This document shows positions 6,928 to 15,469 of a DNA stretch of 46,924 nucleotides, one piece after another; position 1 is the stretch's first letter, and each line of letters starts with the position of its first letter. The notes beneath the pieces are model-generated. The model had not been told where the DNA came from and made no database searches. It saw only the letters and a list, made by a program, of their open reading frames with translations. Made by a program: the position numbers and the translations under genes. Source of the DNA: CBINFS01 sp966250015 (GTDB lineage Bacteria; Bacteroidota; Rhodothermia; Rhodothermales; DASSAV01); the NCBI GenBank assembly GCA_966250015.1, contig CBINFS010000028.1:1-46924 (forward strand), given 5' to 3'.

Positions 6928-9303
6928 ATGAGCATGCAAGATATTTTGTCGGCTTTCCAGACTCGAACACAGGATGCCCCTGCTGTGATCAAAGCCGAGC
7001 CCCTGATCGAGCTGTTGCTCTCGTACGCGTTCGATGCATCGCTGGTAGTAAGCGAAGAAGGTGTCATCGTCGGCGCAAATTCGGAGGCCTACGCCTTATT
7101 TGGTTACGGCCCAGGGGAACTGGTGGGGATGGATCTGGAAGCGCTTCTTCCGGAGCGTTATCGGGAGGAACACCGGGAGAAAAGGCTGAAGTACATCCAA
7201 GACCCGACGCCGAGGGTTATGTCGCGGGCACTCGAGGTCTCGGCGTTGCGTAAGGACGGTACGGAATTCCGGGCCGACGTTACCCTCCGTCCCATCCACG
7301 TCGAATCGAGCGTATTCGTTCTCTGCTCCTTAAAGGACGTCACCCAGCGGGTTCAGGCGGAGCGGGCACTGCGGGAATCCGCACGGCGCCTCAGCGCGAT
7401 ATTCAATTCGACCTTTCAGTTCATAGGGCTGATGAGCCCCGATGGCATCCTGCTCGAGGCCAACAAAACCGCGCTCGACTTTGCAGGCTCTCGGATCGAA
7501 GACGAGACCGGCCGACATTTCTGGGAGTGCTCCTGGTGGCGATGGTCCCCCGAAGCGCAAAATCGTCTGCGGGAGGCCATAGCCCGTGCGGCAACCGGTG
7601 AGTTCGTTCGGTACGAGGACATCGTCGCCGGAGAGGGAGGGAACCGGGTTTACGTCGACTTCTCGATCAAACCCATGTTCGACGACGAAGGCCACGTCGT
7701 GATGCTCATTCCCGAGGCGCGCGACATTTCCGAGCGGAAACGTGCGGAAGAAAGCCTCGCCCACCGGGATGCCATTCTCCAGGCAGTCGGGTACGCAGCC
7801 GAACAGTTTCTTGCCGGGAGCTCGCTTGACGAAAGCGTCGGAAAAGTCCTTAGCCGGCTGGGTGCTGCCGCCGGCGTAAGCCGCGTGCACATCTTTGAAA
7901 ATGCCGAAGGATCCGGCGGTGTGCTTTACCCGAAGCTGCGTTATGAATGGGCGGCTCCGGGCATCGTTCCACTTCGAGAGCTGCTTCAGGGTCAGGTAGC
8001 CGGATACGATAAGGACGGCTTCGGCCGGTGGGCAAAAGTCCTCGGAAGCGGCGAGGTGATCCGTGGTGAAACCGCCGATCTTCCTCCTTCCGAAGCCAAA
8101 ATGCTCGCCCGGGCGGGTGTTCGCTCGCTCGTCGTTTTCCCCGTGTTCGTGCACGGCAAGTGGTGGGGGTTCATGGGGTTCGACGAGTGCGGGCACGATC
8201 GAATCTGGACCGATGCCGAGATCGAGGCACTCCGCATTGCAGCCAATACGTTTAGCGCCGCCATCCAGCGAACGCTGAACGAGATCGAGCTGCGCGCCAG
8301 CCAGGACCGTTTTGCCAAGGCTTTTCACCTGGCGCCCGTGGCGACCGTCATTCTACGGCTTTCGGACACCAGGGTCATCGACGTCAACCAGGCCTTCGTG
8401 GAGGCGACCGGTTATTCGAAGGAGGAGGTCACCCGGAAGAAGTTCTCGTGGCGCCGTCTGCTGGTGCAGCCGCGTGAGTTCGACGAGATGATCGAGAAGG
8501 CGGAGCAGGTCGGGTCGAGCCACAGTATCGAGCTCCGATTCCTCTCGAAAGGCAACGAGGTGCGCGACATGCTCGCTTCAGCCGACCGGATCGACGTCGA
8601 CGGCGAACCCTGTTTGCTGGTGATGTTTTACGACATTACCGAGCGTAAGCGGCTCCAGCGTGAAATTGCCCGGTTGACGGCACACGAGCAACGTCAGATC
8701 AGCTATGACCTCCACGAGGATCTTGCCCAGCAGCTTGCGAGCACCGCGCTCCTGAGCGGGGTCCAGCTACGCAAGCTGCAAGAGGAAGGCTCTCACCACG
8801 CCGAGCGCATGGCCCGCATTGCAGGCATGATCGGCGACGCCGTGGCGTACTCGCGCGACCTTTCGCAACGGCTGTCCCCGGTGGACTTCCACCCGGAAGG
8901 CCTGACGTACGCCCTGCGCGGCCTCGCCGAGAGCACCAGCAGCATGCTCGGCATTCCCTGCTACTTCGAGGTCGGTCCTCCGGTGCTCGTTCAGGACAAC
9001 GACGTGGCGACGCACGTGTACCGTATCGCTCAGGATGCCATCCGCAATGCGGTCCGCAACGGCAGCCCCCAAAACATCGATCTGGGCCTAAAGGCTCGGG
9101 GGTCTGAGGCAACACTGCAGATTCGGATCGCCGGTGTCGCGCCAACGACGTTTCTTAGCGACGACGCTGCATACCGGAGGATGGAGTACCGCGTGGACTT
9201 GATCCAGGGTTCGCTGATCGTGAGCGAAGGGGGGCCGGAAAGCACGCGGGTTGAAGTCCGAATTCCGCTCGAAAAAGCGCCTCCGGAAGTGGACGAAGGT
9301 TAA
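6928..9303 (+). CDS. PAS/GAF sensor histidine kinase homologue with degenerate ATPase domain
   Basis: A 791-residue protein from the ATG at 6928; a GTG at 6892 is possible but has no better ribosome site. Order: PAS (about 30-150), PAS (155-280), GAF (295-450), PAS (455-575), then an HisKA_3-like helix with DLHEDLAQQLAS (His596). The C-terminal region aligns with HATPase domains, but only one N-box Asn is kept (RIAQDAIRNAVRN). The G1 motif DNGxG is replaced by RIAGVAP, and the GLGL segment by DDAAYRRMEY. ATP binding therefore looks lost. It may act as a sensory regulator or dimer partner of the intact kinase upstream. The stop overlaps the stop of the opposite-strand reductase by 4 bp. Confidence 0.85.
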   Translation: MSMQDILSAFQTRTQDAPAVIKAEPLIELLLSYAFDASLVVSEEGVIVGANSEAYALFGYGPGELVGMDLEALLPERYREEHREKRLKYIQDPTPRVMSRALEVSALRKDGTEFRADVTLRPIHVESSVFVLCSLKDVTQRVQAERALRESARRLSAIFNSTFQFIGLMSPDGILLEANKTALDFAGSRIEDETGRHFWECSWWRWSPEAQNRLREAIARAATGEFVRYEDIVAGEGGNRVYVDFSIKPMFDDEGHVVMLIPEARDISERKRAEESLAHRDAILQAVGYAAEQFLAGSSLDESVGKVLSRLGAAAGVSRVHIFENAEGSGGVLYPKLRYEWAAPGIVPLRELLQGQVAGYDKDGFGRWAKVLGSGEVIRGETADLPPSEAKMLARAGVRSLVVFPVFVHGKWWGFMGFDECGHDRIWTDAEIEALRIAANTFSAAIQRTLNEIELRASQDRFAKAFHLAPVATVILRLSDTRVIDVNQAFVEATGYSKEEVTRKKFSWRRLLVQPREFDEMIEKAEQVGSSHSIELRFLSKGNEVRDMLASADRIDVDGEPCLLVMFYDITERKRLQREIARLTAHEQRQISYDLHEDLAQQLASTALLSGVQLRKLQEEGSHHAERMARIAGMIGDAVAYSRDLSQRLSPVDFHPEGLTYALRGLAESTSSMLGIPCYFEVGPPVLVQDNDVATHVYRIAQDAIRNAVRNGSPQNIDLGLKARGSEATLQIRIAGVAPTTFLSDDAAYRRMEYRVDLIQGSLIVSEGGPESTRVEVRIPLEKAPPEVDEG

Positions 9304-10712
9304 GGTTGTCCGTCGAGCCGGCCAAGGGCTTCCAGCATCTCTTCCACACTGGTCAGTTTGATTCGTGGCCGTCCGAGGCCCTGACCTCGTTGCGTCTCCA
9401 CGGCGTCGATCGTTAGCCAGTCGCTGTAGGTAAAGACGCGGTGTTTCCGCTCACAGAGCAGCCGTTCGATCGCCGCGGGGTCGGGTTCCGCGGGGAAGAG
9501 CATTTTCCCAGCGGCCACGTCCTCAAACATGGCCTCCACCGTTTCCTGCGCATCCGGCTTGTTCGTGCCGATGACCCCCGATGGGCCGCGCTTGATCCAC
9601 CCGCCCACGTACTCGCCAGGCACCTCGCGGCCGGTTTGCGGGTCGTACACCCGGCCTTTTCGGTTCGGTATGACGGCTGCTTCCTCGTCGAACGGGACGC
9701 CTGGCAGGCTTACGCCCCGGTAGCCCACCGATCGGAACACCAGCCCCACCGGGATGACCTCTTCCACGCCGGTTGGCTTCGCGCGCAGATTGTCCCCCGA
9801 GGCAACGAGCTCGTTCCGGACGATGCGCATGCTGGTGATGCGGCCGTCGGAGTTACCTTCGAGCGCGACGGGGGAGACGAGGAACCGCAGGATGAGCCGG
9901 CGCGACTTGCCCGTAGGCTTTCGGTGAGCGTAATCACGCAGGATTTCGAGCTTCTGGAGCGTTCGTTTGTCGGGCTCCCTCTCCAGCATGGCGCTCGTAA
10001 GTGGATCAGGCTCCACCTCTTCGGGGAGCGCCAAAACGTCGGCGTCTTCCAGCTCACCAAGCTCCTTGACCTCGGGTATGGTGAACGCGGCCTGGGCCGG
10101 TCCGCGCCTTCCAAGCATGTAAATCTCACGGACTTTGCTGTTCCGAAGCGCTTCGAGGGCGTAGTCGGCGATGTCAGTCGTTTCGAGCTCTTCCGGGGTG
10201 CGGCTGAGGATGCGGGCGACGTCCACCGCCACGTTACCCACCCCGACCACGGCGACGCGCTCCTGCGAGAGGTCGAACGTGCAGTGGCGGTAATCCGGAT
10301 GGCCGTTGTACCAGGCCACGAACTCCGTCGCCGAGTGGCTTCCGATCAGATCTTCGCCGGGGATGCCGAGGTTGCGATCGGCCTGCGCGCCCGTCGCATA
10401 AAAGATCATGTGGTAGTACTGGCGGAGCTCGTCGACCGTCAGATCCTTGCCGATCTCGACGTTTCCGAAGAAGCGGAATCCGGGATTCTGGGCGACCTTG
10501 TCGAAAACGCGCGTGACGTTTTTGATCTTCTGATGATCGGGGGCGACCCCGCAACGGACCAGGCCGAAAGGCGTGGGCAACCGATCGTACATGTCGACCG
10601 TTACCGCCACCTCCGGATGCTTGAGGAGCTGGTCTGTGGCGTAAAAACCCGTTGGCCCGGCGCCAACGACGGCAACGCGAAGGGGATTCGACGGATCTCC
10701 GACTTTACTCAT
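9300..10712 (-). CDS. Ferredoxin/adrenodoxin-type NADP reductase (FprA-like)
   Basis: A 470-residue FAD- and NADPH-binding oxidoreductase of the adrenodoxin reductase/FprA family, which passes electrons between NADPH and ferredoxins. The N-terminus has the FAD Rossmann motif GAGPTG (17-22), followed by the family signature TPFGLVRCGVAPDH. A second dinucleotide site, VVGVGNVAVDVARIL, binds NADPH around 170-185, and MLGRRGPAQAAF and GWIKRGPSGVIGTNK are typical of the family. Length is close to the usual 450-470. It lies downstream of the hydrolase gene in the same direction with a 121-bp gap. A frame of more than 450 codons on the opposite strand is a GC-driven shadow. Confidence 0.92.
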   Translation of the reverse strand: MSKVGDPSNPLRVAVVGAGPTGFYATDQLLKHPEVAVTVDMYDRLPTPFGLVRCGVAPDHQKIKNVTRVFDKVAQNPGFRFFGNVEIGKDLTVDELRQYYHMIFYATGAQADRNLGIPGEDLIGSHSATEFVAWYNGHPDYRHCTFDLSQERVAVVGVGNVAVDVARILSRTPEELETTDIADYALEALRNSKVREIYMLGRRGPAQAAFTIPEVKELGELEDADVLALPEEVEPDPLTSAMLEREPDKRTLQKLEILRDYAHRKPTGKSRRLILRFLVSPVALEGNSDGRITSMRIVRNELVASGDNLRAKPTGVEEVIPVGLVFRSVGYRGVSLPGVPFDEEAAVIPNRKGRVYDPQTGREVPGEYVGGWIKRGPSGVIGTNKPDAQETVEAMFEDVAAGKMLFPAEPDPAAIERLLCERKHRVFTYSDWLTIDAVETQRGQGLGRPRIKLTSVEEMLEALGRLDGQP

Positions 10713-10810
10713 GGACGCGGCAGGATCTGTGGGCAGCCTCTTGTGCTTTCGGCCTCAATAATACGGCAGAAAAGCATAAATCGGACAATAATGTATTAAA
10801 AATCGCCCGA

Positions 10811-10833
10811 TAAAAAAGATCCCGCACGCGCGG
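10811..10833 (-). terminator. Weak intrinsic terminator after the hydrolase gene
   Basis: On the minus strand the short hairpin CCGC-GCGT-GCGG, just past the stop codon, is followed by GATC and six T residues (10812-10817). The stem is only 4-5 pairs, so termination is probably partial. Some read-through into the reductase gene is possible. Confidence 0.4.
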
Positions 10834-11631
10834 TCAGGCCGCCGCGACAGCCTGCGACTGGAGAAAGTTGATCACGTACCGATTGAAGAGGTGCGGACGG
10901 TCGATGTTGCAGACGTGGCCGGCGCCTTCTACCACCTTCAGGAAGCAATTTTTCTGCTTCTCGATGATCCGACGTACCGCCGGGAGGAACATGTGGTCTT
11001 CCTCTCCCATCACATAGAGCACCGGCATCGGCGTATCTTTTTCCTCGAAGAACCGGAGGAGTGGATTGATGCGCCAGGTCAGCTTGAACCAGCGGAGGAA
11101 CTCCTTCTGGCACAGCTTGCGGGCTTCCTGGATGAAAATCGATCGGGCTTCCCTGTGGGTTTTCCGCGGCATGATGATCCATGCGAACAAACTGTAGAGC
11201 CACAGGTATGGCATGACGCGTTTGAACAGGTTGCCGACGCCGACGAGGAATCGGGAGCGCAGGTTCAGCCGGGTGATGGCGCCGCCGAGAATCAACGATT
11301 GCACCCGCTCGGGCGCCATTTCGGCCAGGTTGCGGACGAGGATCGAGCCCAGCGACATCCCAACGAAATGCGCCTTTTCGATGTGGAGGTGGTCGAGGAC
11401 CTCGAGGATGTCGCGGCTAATGTCGTCGAACGTGTAATTTCGTGAATCGAAGGGCTTATTGTTCGAATACCGCGACTCGCCGTGGCCGCGCAAGTCCACC
11501 ACCAGCACGTTGAAGTGCTGGCTGAAGGCACGGATTTGCTTGAACCAGGTGGTCGAGCTTCCCCCGGCTCCGTGTACGAAGACGACCCATTCGTATTCCG
11601 TGGGGTGTTCGTAAGTGCGGTAGTACAGCAC
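10834..11631 (-). CDS. Alpha/beta-fold hydrolase
   Basis: A 265-residue alpha/beta hydrolase. The HGxGG oxyanion region (HGAGG, 20-24), DLRGHGES, nucleophile elbow GMSLG (Ser93), acid Asp212 (MGEEDHMF) and catalytic His239 (GAGHV) are all present. The start is a GTG at 11631; no ATG exists upstream before the in-frame stop. There is no signal peptide. The substrate cannot be told from sequence. A basic, aromatic helical stretch (about 130-185) forms the lid. It is transcribed divergently from menH, which is also an alpha/beta hydrolase, but the two are only distantly similar and need not share a function. Confidence 0.85.
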   Translation of the reverse strand: MLYYRTYEHPTEYEWVVFVHGAGGSSTTWFKQIRAFSQHFNVLVVDLRGHGESRYSNNKPFDSRNYTFDDISRDILEVLDHLHIEKAHFVGMSLGSILVRNLAEMAPERVQSLILGGAITRLNLRSRFLVGVGNLFKRVMPYLWLYSLFAWIIMPRKTHREARSIFIQEARKLCQKEFLRWFKLTWRINPLLRFFEEKDTPMPVLYVMGEEDHMFLPAVRRIIEKQKNCFLKVVEGAGHVCNIDRPHLFNRYVINFLQSQAVAAA

Positions 11632-11740
11632 GCCGTTCGTTCGTAAACTTCTTTGGTCGAGAAAGTACGCTTCTTAACGAAGCAGGTTCACCCAGTTATT
11701 GGAATATGGCCTCTGGCACGGTCCATTACGGATCGGTTTC

Positions 11741-11756
11741 GATTCGATTACGAATC
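11741..11756. promoter_or_regulatory. Inverted repeat in the divergent hydrolase/menH region
   Basis: The perfect inverted repeat GATTCG-ATTA-CGAATC sits midway in the 223-bp gap between two divergent transcription units. Its place suits an operator acting on the men operon, the hydrolase gene or both. No regulator is known for it, and it could be chance. Confidence 0.3.
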
Positions 11757-11854
11757 ATACGCAGCGGCGCTGAGAAAGGAACAAAGACCGTACCGATTCA
11801 CCAAAAAATGGCACTTGCCGCCGTGGCCCGAACCGAAAACGCTAACACCCCGGG

Positions 11855-12649
11855 ATGAACAGACTGAACCACCGACTGACCGGCCCGGCTGACGCGCCGA
11901 TAGTCCTCTTCCTGCACGGATTCATGGGGTCGCTTACCGACTGGCAGACCGTGATCGATGCACTGGAGGGGGAGTACCGGTGCCTCGCGGTCGATCTGCC
12001 GGGTCACGGGGATTCGACGGGCTTCAGCGATTCGGCGTATACGATGGAGGGCGCCGCACGCCTCGTGGTGGACCTGCTCGACGAGCTGGAGGTGTCCCGT
12101 GCGAACGTCGTCGGCTACTCGATGGGCGGCCGGCTCGCGCTGTATCTCGCGATAGAGTACGGCGAGCGGTGCGAGCGCCTCTGCCTCGAATCCGCGTCGC
12201 CGGGCCTCGAGCTGGAAGTGGACCGGATCACGCGGCGTGGACTCGACGAGGCGCGGGCAATACGCCTGGAAACGGACGATTACGATTCGTTTCTTGAGGA
12301 GTGGTACCGACAGCCTCTTTTTGCCACGCTTTCCGCGAAGGAGGAGCTTATTTCAGGGCTGCTGGAGGCGCGACGGGCCAACGACCCGCACGAGCTGGCT
12401 CGTTCGTTACGCGGTATGGGAACCGGCCGGCAGCCTTCCCTGTGGGAGCGTATCGCGACACTCGAAGTGCCCACACTGGCCATGTCCGGCGCACTCGACG
12501 GTAAATACGTCGAGATAGCCGAAAAAATGGCGGTGCTCAACGACCGCGTGAGGGCTGTTTCGGTGCCCAATACCGGGCACATCATCCACCTCGAAAACCC
12601 GGAAGCCTTTATCTTACTGCTCAGGAGTTTTTTGCAATCCATAATTTGA
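11855..12649 (+). CDS. 2-succinyl-6-hydroxy-2,4-cyclohexadiene-1-carboxylate synthase MenH
   Basis: A 264-residue alpha/beta-fold enzyme. MenH removes pyruvate from SEPHCHC to give SHCHC in menaquinone synthesis. Motifs: LHGFMGS (20-26), DLPGHG (47-52), nucleophile elbow GYSMGG (Ser89), Asp215 (GALDGKY) and His242 (NTGHIIH). The SMGG elbow and the catalytic-triad spacing fit MenH, and the location at the head of a men operon decides the call. The stop overlaps an in-frame TTG of the next gene. Length matches the family (about 250-270). Confidence 0.9.
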   Translation: MNRLNHRLTGPADAPIVLFLHGFMGSLTDWQTVIDALEGEYRCLAVDLPGHGDSTGFSDSAYTMEGAARLVVDLLDELEVSRANVVGYSMGGRLALYLAIEYGERCERLCLESASPGLELEVDRITRRGLDEARAIRLETDDYDSFLEEWYRQPLFATLSAKEELISGLLEARRANDPHELARSLRGMGTGRQPSLWERIATLEVPTLAMSGALDGKYVEIAEKMAVLNDRVRAVSVPNTGHIIHLENPEAFILLLRSFLQSII

Positions 12650-12654
12650 CGACC

Positions 12655-13479
12655 ATGCCTACGATAGAATGGAAAGAAGCCGGCCAGTACACGGACATCA
12701 AGTACCACAAAGCCGAGGGGATCGCGAAGATCACGATCAACCGCCCGGATGTGCGAAATGCCTTCCGGCCGTTGACGGTGAAGGAGATGTCGCACGCCCT
12801 CAACGATGCCCGGGACGACCTGGAGATCGGCGTCATCATCCTCACCGGTGAAGGGACCGAGGCGTTCTGCTCGGGCGGCGACCAGAAGATCCGGGGGGAC
12901 GCGGGCTACAAGGAAGAGGGGACGGGGCTGGAACGGCTCAACGTGCTCGACTTCCAGCGCCAGATCCGTACGTGCCCGAAGCCGGTGATCGCCATGGTGG
13001 CGGGCTGGGCGGTTGGCGGCGGGCACGTGCTGCACGTCCTGTGCGACCTCACGATCGCCGCTGAAAACGCCCGGTTCATGCAAACCGGCCCGAAGGTTGG
13101 GTCGTTCGACGCCGGATACGGTGCGTCGTACCTCGCCCGAATCGTGGGCCAGAAGAAGGCTCGCGAGATCTGGTTTCTCTGCCGCCCCTACAACGCACAG
13201 CAGGCCCTCGAGATGGGGCTCGTCAACGCCGTGGTGCCGCTCGAACGGCTCGAAGAGGAAACCGTACAGTGGTGCCGCGAGATTCTGGCCAACTCTCAGA
13301 CGGCTATTCGTTTCCTGAAGGCAGGCCTGAATGCGGACTGTGACGGCCAGGCGGGCCTCCAGGAGCTCGCCGGCAGTGCGACGATGCTGTTTTACATGTC
13401 CGAGGAGGGCCAGGAAGGACGGAATGCGTTCGTGGAGAAGCGGAAGCCGGACTTTTCGAAATTCCCCTATCGTCCCTGA
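12655..13479 (+). CDS. 1,4-dihydroxy-2-naphthoyl-CoA synthase MenB
   Basis: A 274-residue crotonase-fold enzyme that cyclises o-succinylbenzoyl-CoA to DHNA-CoA. It has the MenB signatures CSGGDQKIRG, VAGWAVGGGHVLHVLCDLTIA (oxyanion hole glycines) and QTGPKVGSFDAGYG with the catalytic Ser/Asp pair. The Gly-Pro in QTGPKVG fits the bicarbonate-dependent group rather than the group with a built-in Asp (QTDADVG); this assignment rests on family knowledge. The ATG at 12655 is 5 bp after the menH stop. A TTG at 12646 would overlap menH. The ending KRKPDFSKFPYRP is typical of MenB. Confidence 0.96.
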   Translation: MPTIEWKEAGQYTDIKYHKAEGIAKITINRPDVRNAFRPLTVKEMSHALNDARDDLEIGVIILTGEGTEAFCSGGDQKIRGDAGYKEEGTGLERLNVLDFQRQIRTCPKPVIAMVAGWAVGGGHVLHVLCDLTIAAENARFMQTGPKVGSFDAGYGASYLARIVGQKKAREIWFLCRPYNAQQALEMGLVNAVVPLERLEEETVQWCREILANSQTAIRFLKAGLNADCDGQAGLQELAGSATMLFYMSEEGQEGRNAFVEKRKPDFSKFPYRP

Positions 13480-13490
13480 GTACGCCTGGC

Positions 13491-14387
13491 ATGGAATCGG
13501 TAACACAAAAGCGGGGATTGTCGCTGTGGGTGCTGGCCGCCCGCCCGAAGACGCTCTGGGCCGCCGTGGCGCCCGTCCTGATCGGCACGGCAATGGCCAT
13601 TGAAGCGGGTGGCTTCCACGCACCTTCCGCGTTTTTTGCCCTGCTTGGCGCCGTCCTGATCCAGATCGGGACGAACTTCAGCAACGATTACAGCGACTTC
13701 CTCAAGGGCGCGGATACGGGCGAGCGAAAAGGGCCGCTCCGTGTTACGCAGGCCGGCCTCGTTACACCCGAACAGATGCGCCGCGCGACGGCTCTGATCT
13801 TTTTCCTGGCGCTGTTGAGCGGCATCTACCTGATCGTACGTGGAGGCTGGCCCGTTCTTCTGATCGGTGTGCTCTCGATCGTGTCCGGCATCCTCTACAC
13901 GGCCGGACGCTACTCGCTCGCCTACCTGGGACTCGGGGACCTCTTTGTGCTCATCTTTTTCGGTCCGGTCGCCGTCGGCGGCACCTATTACGTGCAGACG
14001 CTGACGATTGAGCCTGCCGTGCTGGCGATGGGTGTGGGCGCAGGATTGCTCTCGGTGTGCATCCTCCTGTCGAACAACATCCGGGACGTCGAGGAAGACC
14101 GAGCGGCGGGCAAAAAAACGCTGGTCGTTCGGTTTGGGCGAGGGTTCGGTGTTGCCCTCTACGCCGTGTGCGCCGTAACGGCCTTGCTGATTCCCGCGTC
14201 GATCTACCTGATCACCGGCCGGCATCCGTTCATTTTGCTGACGCTCCTGCTGCTCGTGCCGGCCATGGTGAACGTCCGGAAGTTCGTCGCTACACGGGAA
14301 ACGGCTGCGCTGAACCCGCTGCTTGGCGCCTCCGCCCGCCTCCTGCTGATTTATAGCCTGGTATTTTCGGCGACGTGGGTGATCTGA
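13491..14387 (+). CDS. 1,4-dihydroxy-2-naphthoate polyprenyltransferase MenA
   Basis: A 298-residue integral membrane prenyltransferase of the UbiA superfamily. It joins the polyprenyl tail to DHNA to make demethylmenaquinone. Eight or nine hydrophobic helices are visible. The two Asp-rich motifs that bind prenyl diphosphate through magnesium are present: NDYSDFLKGAD (65-75) and NNIRDVEEDRAAGK (195-208). The N-terminal ARPKTLWAAVAPV is the usual MenA opening. The stop TGA shares one base with the menC start (TGATG), so the two are probably translationally coupled. Confidence 0.95.
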   Translation: MESVTQKRGLSLWVLAARPKTLWAAVAPVLIGTAMAIEAGGFHAPSAFFALLGAVLIQIGTNFSNDYSDFLKGADTGERKGPLRVTQAGLVTPEQMRRATALIFFLALLSGIYLIVRGGWPVLLIGVLSIVSGILYTAGRYSLAYLGLGDLFVLIFFGPVAVGGTYYVQTLTIEPAVLAMGVGAGLLSVCILLSNNIRDVEEDRAAGKKTLVVRFGRGFGVALYAVCAVTALLIPASIYLITGRHPFILLTLLLLVPAMVNVRKFVATRETAALNPLLGASARLLLIYSLVFSATWVI

Positions 14388-15469
14388 TGCACGCGACGAT
14401 CCGCCTCTTCCGCTACACGCTGCCACTACAGAAGCCTCTGCGATTGGGAGGCAGAGCGATCGAGAGGAGAGAGGGAATCCTGGTGCGGATCGAGACGCCG
14501 GACGGCCACGTCGGATGGGGCGACGCTGCTCCTCTGCCGGGGTTCAGCCGGGAAACGCTGGACGACGTCATGGGGCAGCTAAACCCGCTCCGGAAGCTCG
14601 ACGTTTCTGGGGTACTGGAGTCTTCGGAGGGGATCGAAGGCATCGAAAGAGATGTGCCCTCCGGCCTGGCGCCGTCTGCCCGTTTTGCTGTCGAGCTTGC
14701 GCTGGTGAATCTGATTGCCGCGGAGCGAAAGGTAACCCCTGCGGAGGTGCTGGCGCCTGAGCCCGCCCGCGAGATCGCTTTGACCGGTCTGCTCGTGGGG
14801 GAAAAAGACCGTATTCTGGCCGACGCGGAACGGTTTTCTTCGGAGGGGTACGAAGCGGTCAAGCTGAAGGTTGGCCGGCGGGCGCTCGAAGAAGACGTCC
14901 GCCTGTGTCGGGCCGTTCGTGAGCGGATCGGGCCGGACGTACGGCTCCGTCTCGACGCCAACCGCGCGTGGAGCCTCGAAGAGGCGGTTGTCTTCGTCAA
15001 AGGGCTCGACGAAGAGCCCATCGAGTACCTGGAAGAGCCGCTCGCCCGACCTTCCGACTTGCCGCTGCTGGCGCGTGAGGCGCCGGTGCCGATTGCACTG
15101 GACGAGAGTCTGTACGAGCAACCCGGCCGTGACCCCGACTTTTTCGACGGCGTCGCGGCGGTCATTCTCAAACCGACCTTGCTGGGCGGGTGCGGGCGTG
15201 CGCTGCACCTCGTGCGGCTGGCTGGCGGGTACGGGATTCGGCCCGTCGTGAGTGCTGCGTTTGAAAGTGGCGTGGGAATGGCGGGGCTCGTCGCATTCGC
15301 CGCCGTACTCGGCGGCGAAAGGACGCCGGCGGGCCTCGATACCTACCGCTATCTCGCTACAGACGTTTTGCCCACCCGCCTGCCTCTGGAAAACGCGCGG
15401 ATCCAGACGGATGCCGTTTACCACGCAGCCTTGTCGCCTGACGTTTCGCTTTTGCAGGAAATACCATGA
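14387..15469 (+). CDS. o-succinylbenzoate synthase MenC
   Basis: A 360-residue enolase-superfamily enzyme (MLE subgroup) that dehydrates SHCHC to o-succinylbenzoate. Catalytic and metal residues are seen in the right order: Lys159/Lys161 (VKLKVG), Asp190 (RLDAN), Glu216 (YLEEPL), Asp239 (ALDES) and Lys262 (ILKPTLLGG). The start ATG at 14387 overlaps the menA stop by one base; an upstream in-frame GTG would only add four residues inside menA. Its 3' end overlaps menE by four bases (ATGA). Some members also racemise N-acylamino acids, but the operon context favours menaquinone synthesis. Confidence 0.93.
   Translation: MHATIRLFRYTLPLQKPLRLGGRAIERREGILVRIETPDGHVGWGDAAPLPGFSRETLDDVMGQLNPLRKLDVSGVLESSEGIEGIERDVPSGLAPSARFAVELALVNLIAAERKVTPAEVLAPEPAREIALTGLLVGEKDRILADAERFSSEGYEAVKLKVGRRALEEDVRLCRAVRERIGPDVRLRLDANRAWSLEEAVVFVKGLDEEPIEYLEEPLARPSDLPLLAREAPVPIALDESLYEQPGRDPDFFDGVAAVILKPTLLGGCGRALHLVRLAGGYGIRPVVSAAFESGVGMAGLVAFAAVLGGERTPAGLDTYRYLATDVLPTRLPLENARIQTDAVYHAALSPDVSLLQEIP

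Noticed and set aside
9441..10799. 452-codon open frame on the plus strand
   Set aside because: It lies wholly across the FprA-like reductase on the other strand, has no family resemblance, and such long antisense frames are common in GC-rich genes.
11653..11892. 79-codon frame overlapping the menH start
   Set aside because: Overlaps menH out of frame, weak start and no recognisable domain.
12280..13623. 447-codon open frame on the minus strand
   Set aside because: Antisense to menH, menB and menA, which are all clear; its residue pattern is low-complexity and rich in Arg, Pro and Ser.
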